Program-made: the position numbers and the translations under genes | Part shown: piece after piece, positions 12,625 through 14,796 of the stretch | Position numbering within the stretch: the stretch's first letter is position 1 | How the letters are laid out: each line of letters begins with the position of its first letter | Notes under the pieces: model-generated | Seen by the model: the letters and a program-made list of their open reading frames with translations, nothing else | Database searches by the model: none | What the model was told of the DNA's origin: nothing | Assembly: GCA_003696705.1 (NCBI GenBank) | Contig: RFGD01000004.1 | Location: 1-14,796, forward strand | DNA length: 14,796 bases | Reading direction: 5' to 3' | Source of the DNA: Alphaproteobacteria bacterium | GTDB lineage: Bacteria; Pseudomonadota; Alphaproteobacteria; Rhodobacterales; Rhodobacteraceae

Positions 12625-13941
12625 CTAACGGAAAGCGCGGAGTTTGCCATCCTCCGTCAGGAGGTAGACCACGCCGCGCACCACGATGGGGGCCGAGGCC
12701 GCCGGCGCACCGATCGGCCGGGCGCCGATGGGCCTGCCGTCGGCCGGGTCGAAGCGGCGCAAGAGCCCCTCGCTCGTCGCCACCAGAAGCTGCCCGCCGG
12801 CCAGCACGGGCCCGTAGTCGGCGAAGACGCGCTTTCGCTTCGTGACCTTGGGCCGAACGTAGAGCGGAAGGCGCTGGCGCCAGACCTCGGCGCCGGTCGC
12901 GGCGATGCGCCGGACCAGTTCGTTCTGGTCGGTGAGATAGAATATGGATCCGCCCGCCGGCCACACCGGCGACTGGACGCCGTCGCCTGCGCTCCAGAGC
13001 CGCTCGCCATCCTTCGCCGCCAGCGCCGCAAGCCGGCCGCCGAAGTTGCCGACATAGATGCGGCCGCCGTCGACGACCGGATCGGCGGTGATATCGGTGA
13101 ACGCGGCGTATGGCACACCAAGCCGGCGACCGGCGACGGTCGTCGTCCAGACGCGGATCCCGGTGTTGCGAAGCGCCGCCATCACGTCGCCCGACGAAAA
13201 GGGAAAAATGACGTGGCGCCCCGAAATGGCCGGACCCGCCGCGCCCGCGCGGCCGGCATCACCCGGCGTTCCCGGAATTTCCCAGAGAACCCTGCCGTCA
13301 CGCACCCGAAGGGCCCAGCCATGACCATCGCGCGAGACGGCATAGACGATGTTTCCCGCAACGGCCGGCGACGTCGCCGGCGCATCCAGCCGCTGGCGCC
13401 AGATCTCGGCGCCCGTGGCCGCCTCCAGCGCCACCAGATCGCCAAAGCCCGTCGTCGCAAACAGCCGGCCGCCGGCAACGGCAAGCCCCCCGCCCGAGCC
13501 GTCCCGGGCGCGCTCGAAGGCCGGCGTCAGATCACGCGACCAGATGACGTGGCCGGCCGTGTCGACCGCGGTGACGGTGGCATAGGCATCAAGCGTGAAG
13601 ATACGGGTTCCGTCCGACACCGGATCGGCGGTGATCCGGTGCCGCCTGTCATTTCCCTGCCCGATCGTGACGGCCCAAAGCGCGTCAAGGGGATAGTCCA
13701 CCCGCGCATGCGCCGCCCTGTGGGCCGCCGAGCCGTTCCGGTGGGTCCAGGCCGTCATCTCGACCGGCCGGGGCGCCCGGAAGGCCACGGCCGCAGGCCC
13801 CGCGCCCTCGGCTTCGGCAACGCCCGCAGCCACACGCGGATCGAGGCGCTCGCCCGGCAAGAGCTGTTCGCGCTCGCCACAGGCGGCCAGCGCCACGGCG
13901 CATGCCATCAGCATGGGCACGAATGCCGGAAACTGTCGCAC
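12625..13941 (-). CDS. bamB: BamB-like outer-membrane assembly lipoprotein (beta-propeller)
   Basis: 438 aa. Lipoprotein component of the BAM complex that folds and inserts outer-membrane proteins. The signal peptide ends in the lipobox LAAC, with Cys21 the lipidation site; residue 22 is Gly, compatible with outer-membrane sorting. The rest is a series of PQQ-like propeller blades, each with a strand pattern such as RIFTLDAYATVTAVD, RLFATTGFGDLVALEAATGA, RIYVGNFGGRLAALAAKDGE and VVYLLTEDGKLRAFR, enough for about eight blades. It is a little longer than E. coli BamB (392 aa) because of an Ala-rich linker after the lipid anchor (about 25-60). The GTG start at 13941 is needed for a full signal peptide; internal Met10 or Met12 would leave too short a one. 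It is 68 bp after the TPR gene and 51 bp before der, so the three form an operon. Confidence 0.93.
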   Translation of the reverse strand: MRQFPAFVPMLMACAVALAACGEREQLLPGERLDPRVAAGVAEAEGAGPAAVAFRAPRPVEMTAWTHRNGSAAHRAAHARVDYPLDALWAVTIGQGNDRRHRITADPVSDGTRIFTLDAYATVTAVDTAGHVIWSRDLTPAFERARDGSGGGLAVAGGRLFATTGFGDLVALEAATGAEIWRQRLDAPATSPAVAGNIVYAVSRDGHGWALRVRDGRVLWEIPGTPGDAGRAGAAGPAISGRHVIFPFSSGDVMAALRNTGIRVWTTTVAGRRLGVPYAAFTDITADPVVDGGRIYVGNFGGRLAALAAKDGERLWSAGDGVQSPVWPAGGSIFYLTDQNELVRRIAATGAEVWRQRLPLYVRPKVTKRKRVFADYGPVLAGGQLLVATSEGLLRRFDPADGRPIGARPIGAPAASAPIVVRGVVYLLTEDGKLRAFR

Positions 13942-14009
13942 CTCGCCCTTACCCCCTTCTGCCCTTGCGGCCGGCCGGTCCCTTCCCGGTCCCGCCGCCT
14001 CTTCTTGCC

Positions 14010-14666
14010 TCAGGACGCCTGCTCGTCGGCCCCGAGCGCGACAAGCACCTGCGAGACCCGGCCGGCAAGCCCTGCGGGCGCCGCGGCATCATCCATCGCC
14101 TCGCGCAGCGATGCAATGGCTTCGTCGCGTCTGCCAAGCTCGAGAAGAAGCATGCCCCGCGCCTCGAGCGCCAGCGCCCGATAGGGCGCCCCCGGCGCGG
14201 CAAGGGGGTCAAGCCGGTCAAGGCGCTGGTCGGTCGGCATGTCGTCGCGCAGATAGGCGACGCGCTTCAGAGCCGCGAGGTCGCGCAGCGCATGCGGCGC
14301 CGCCTCGTCGCTGGCCACGGCCTCGAGGCGTGCCGCCGCAGCCGCCTTGTCGCCGGCCCGCAGAAGCTCGGCCGCTTCCAGGAACCGTGCAACGGCCCGC
14401 GCGCCGGGCCCTTCGGCCGGCACCGAGGCCAGCGCCCTGGCCCGGGCTGCCGGGTCGGCTTCCCGAAGCGCGGCCAGAACGGCGTCGCCGAACGCTTCGG
14501 CCGCGGCCTGACGACGCGCCTTCTGCCACTCGTTGAAGGCCGCGCCGCCGACAAGCAGCACGACGGCCAGGATCGCAATCCATCCATATTTGCGGAAGAG
14601 GCGGAAGAGCCGGTCCCGCCGAACCTCCTCGGTCACCTCGTCGATGAAGCTGTCGGTGTCGCTCAC
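14010..14666 (-). CDS. YfgM-like membrane-anchored TPR protein
   Basis: 218 aa from GTG 14666. A bitopic inner-membrane protein: a charged, cytoplasmic N-terminus (SDTDSFIDEVTEEVRRDRLF), one membrane helix (about 28-45, YGWIAILAVVLLVGGAAF), then a periplasmic TPR-like all-helical domain with Ala/Leu-rich helical pairs. In E. coli YfgM works with the periplasmic chaperone network and the Sec-associated PpiD; the same function here is an inference. The GTG was chosen because GGAGG lies 7 bases upstream and a good promoter ends just before it. The frame is open up to 14732, but the extra 22 residues would start upstream of that promoter. First gene of the yfgM-bamB-der operon. Confidence 0.87.
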   Translation of the reverse strand: MSDTDSFIDEVTEEVRRDRLFRLFRKYGWIAILAVVLLVGGAAFNEWQKARRQAAAEAFGDAVLAALREADPAARARALASVPAEGPGARAVARFLEAAELLRAGDKAAAAARLEAVASDEAAPHALRDLAALKRVAYLRDDMPTDQRLDRLDPLAAPGAPYRALALEARGMLLLELGRRDEAIASLREAMDDAAAPAGLAGRVSQVLVALGADEQAS

Positions 14667-14699
14667 GCGCTGCCTCCGAATGCGTTGTTTCCGCGCCGT

Positions 14700-14727
14700 C
14701 TTATCCCAATCGGTCCGGGGTTGCCAA
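14700..14727 (-). promoter_or_regulatory. Promoter of the yfgM-bamB-der operon
   Basis: Minus-strand TTGGCA (14727-14722; 5 of 6 consensus bases), a 16-base spacer and GATAAG (14705-14700; 4 of 6). Transcription would begin at about 14693, giving a leader of roughly 27 bases that contains the GGAGG ribosome site of the GTG at 14666. This supports the shorter start of the first gene. Confidence 0.5.
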
Positions 14728-14761
14728 GCCACGACACGGCCGAAAACTTCCCGCCTGCTTC

Positions 14762-14790
14762 TTGCCGCCGCGAACGGTCGTGCCTACACT
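14762..14790 (+). promoter_or_regulatory. Candidate promoter pointing out of the right edge
   Basis: Plus-strand TTGCCG (14762-14767), 17 bases, and TACACT (14785-14790); each matches 4 of 6 sigma70 consensus bases. Transcription would start at or just beyond the window end, implying a divergent gene to the right. The gene itself cannot be seen. Confidence 0.35.
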
Positions 14791-14796
14791 GAACCA

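Overview
The window is high-GC DNA of an alphaproteobacterium, most likely Rhodobacterales (Rhodobacteraceae/Paracoccaceae, Roseobacter-like). The basis is family recognition: split alphaproteobacterial-type CcmH, an ArgC with the GTGCNAATG active site, the yfgM-bamB-der order, and a holin of the 'gene-transfer release' family. No tRNA, rRNA, CRISPR, insertion sequence or integrase was seen. Coding density is high and every gene longer than about 100 codons could be assigned to a family.

Layout. (i) 1-7110, minus strand, read right to left: murI (glutamate racemase), argC (arginine biosynthesis), ccmE (haem chaperone), then a compact lysis cassette of GH108 endolysin, three-TM holin, a 59-aa hydrophobic mini-protein and possibly a 66-aa basic peptide. 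It continues with ccmF and ccmH (haem lyase subunits) and a crotonase-fold, PaaG-like acyl-CoA isomerase cut by the left edge. (ii) 7238-9618, minus strand: an agmatinase-like ureohydrolase preceded by a class III (putrescine-type) aminotransferase; their stop and start codons share one base. (iii) 9718-11067, plus strand: a divergent PuuB-like FAD amine oxidase. The roughly 100-bp divergent spacer holds a perfect 6+6 inverted repeat over a candidate promoter. (iv) 11092-14666, minus strand: yfgM-like TPR membrane protein, BamB lipoprotein and Der GTPase. A good candidate promoter precedes the GTG start of the first gene, and a second candidate points out of the right edge.

How the parts work together. 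CcmE, CcmF and CcmH belong to the periplasmic System I cytochrome c maturation pathway, but ccmE and ccmF are separated by about 1.6 kb of lysis genes. The endolysin has no signal peptide and overlaps a holin of the family (PF11351) tied to gene transfer agent release. I infer that this is the detached lysis locus of an RcGTA-like gene transfer agent, embedded in a housekeeping cytochrome c operon. The chain of overlapping ORFs and the relatively AT-rich, hairpin-bearing gap before the endolysin are the least explained parts of the window. The polyamine block suggests agmatine to putrescine, then transamination and/or oxidation. The last block couples outer-membrane assembly (BamB) with ribosome maturation (Der), an arrangement known across Proteobacteria.
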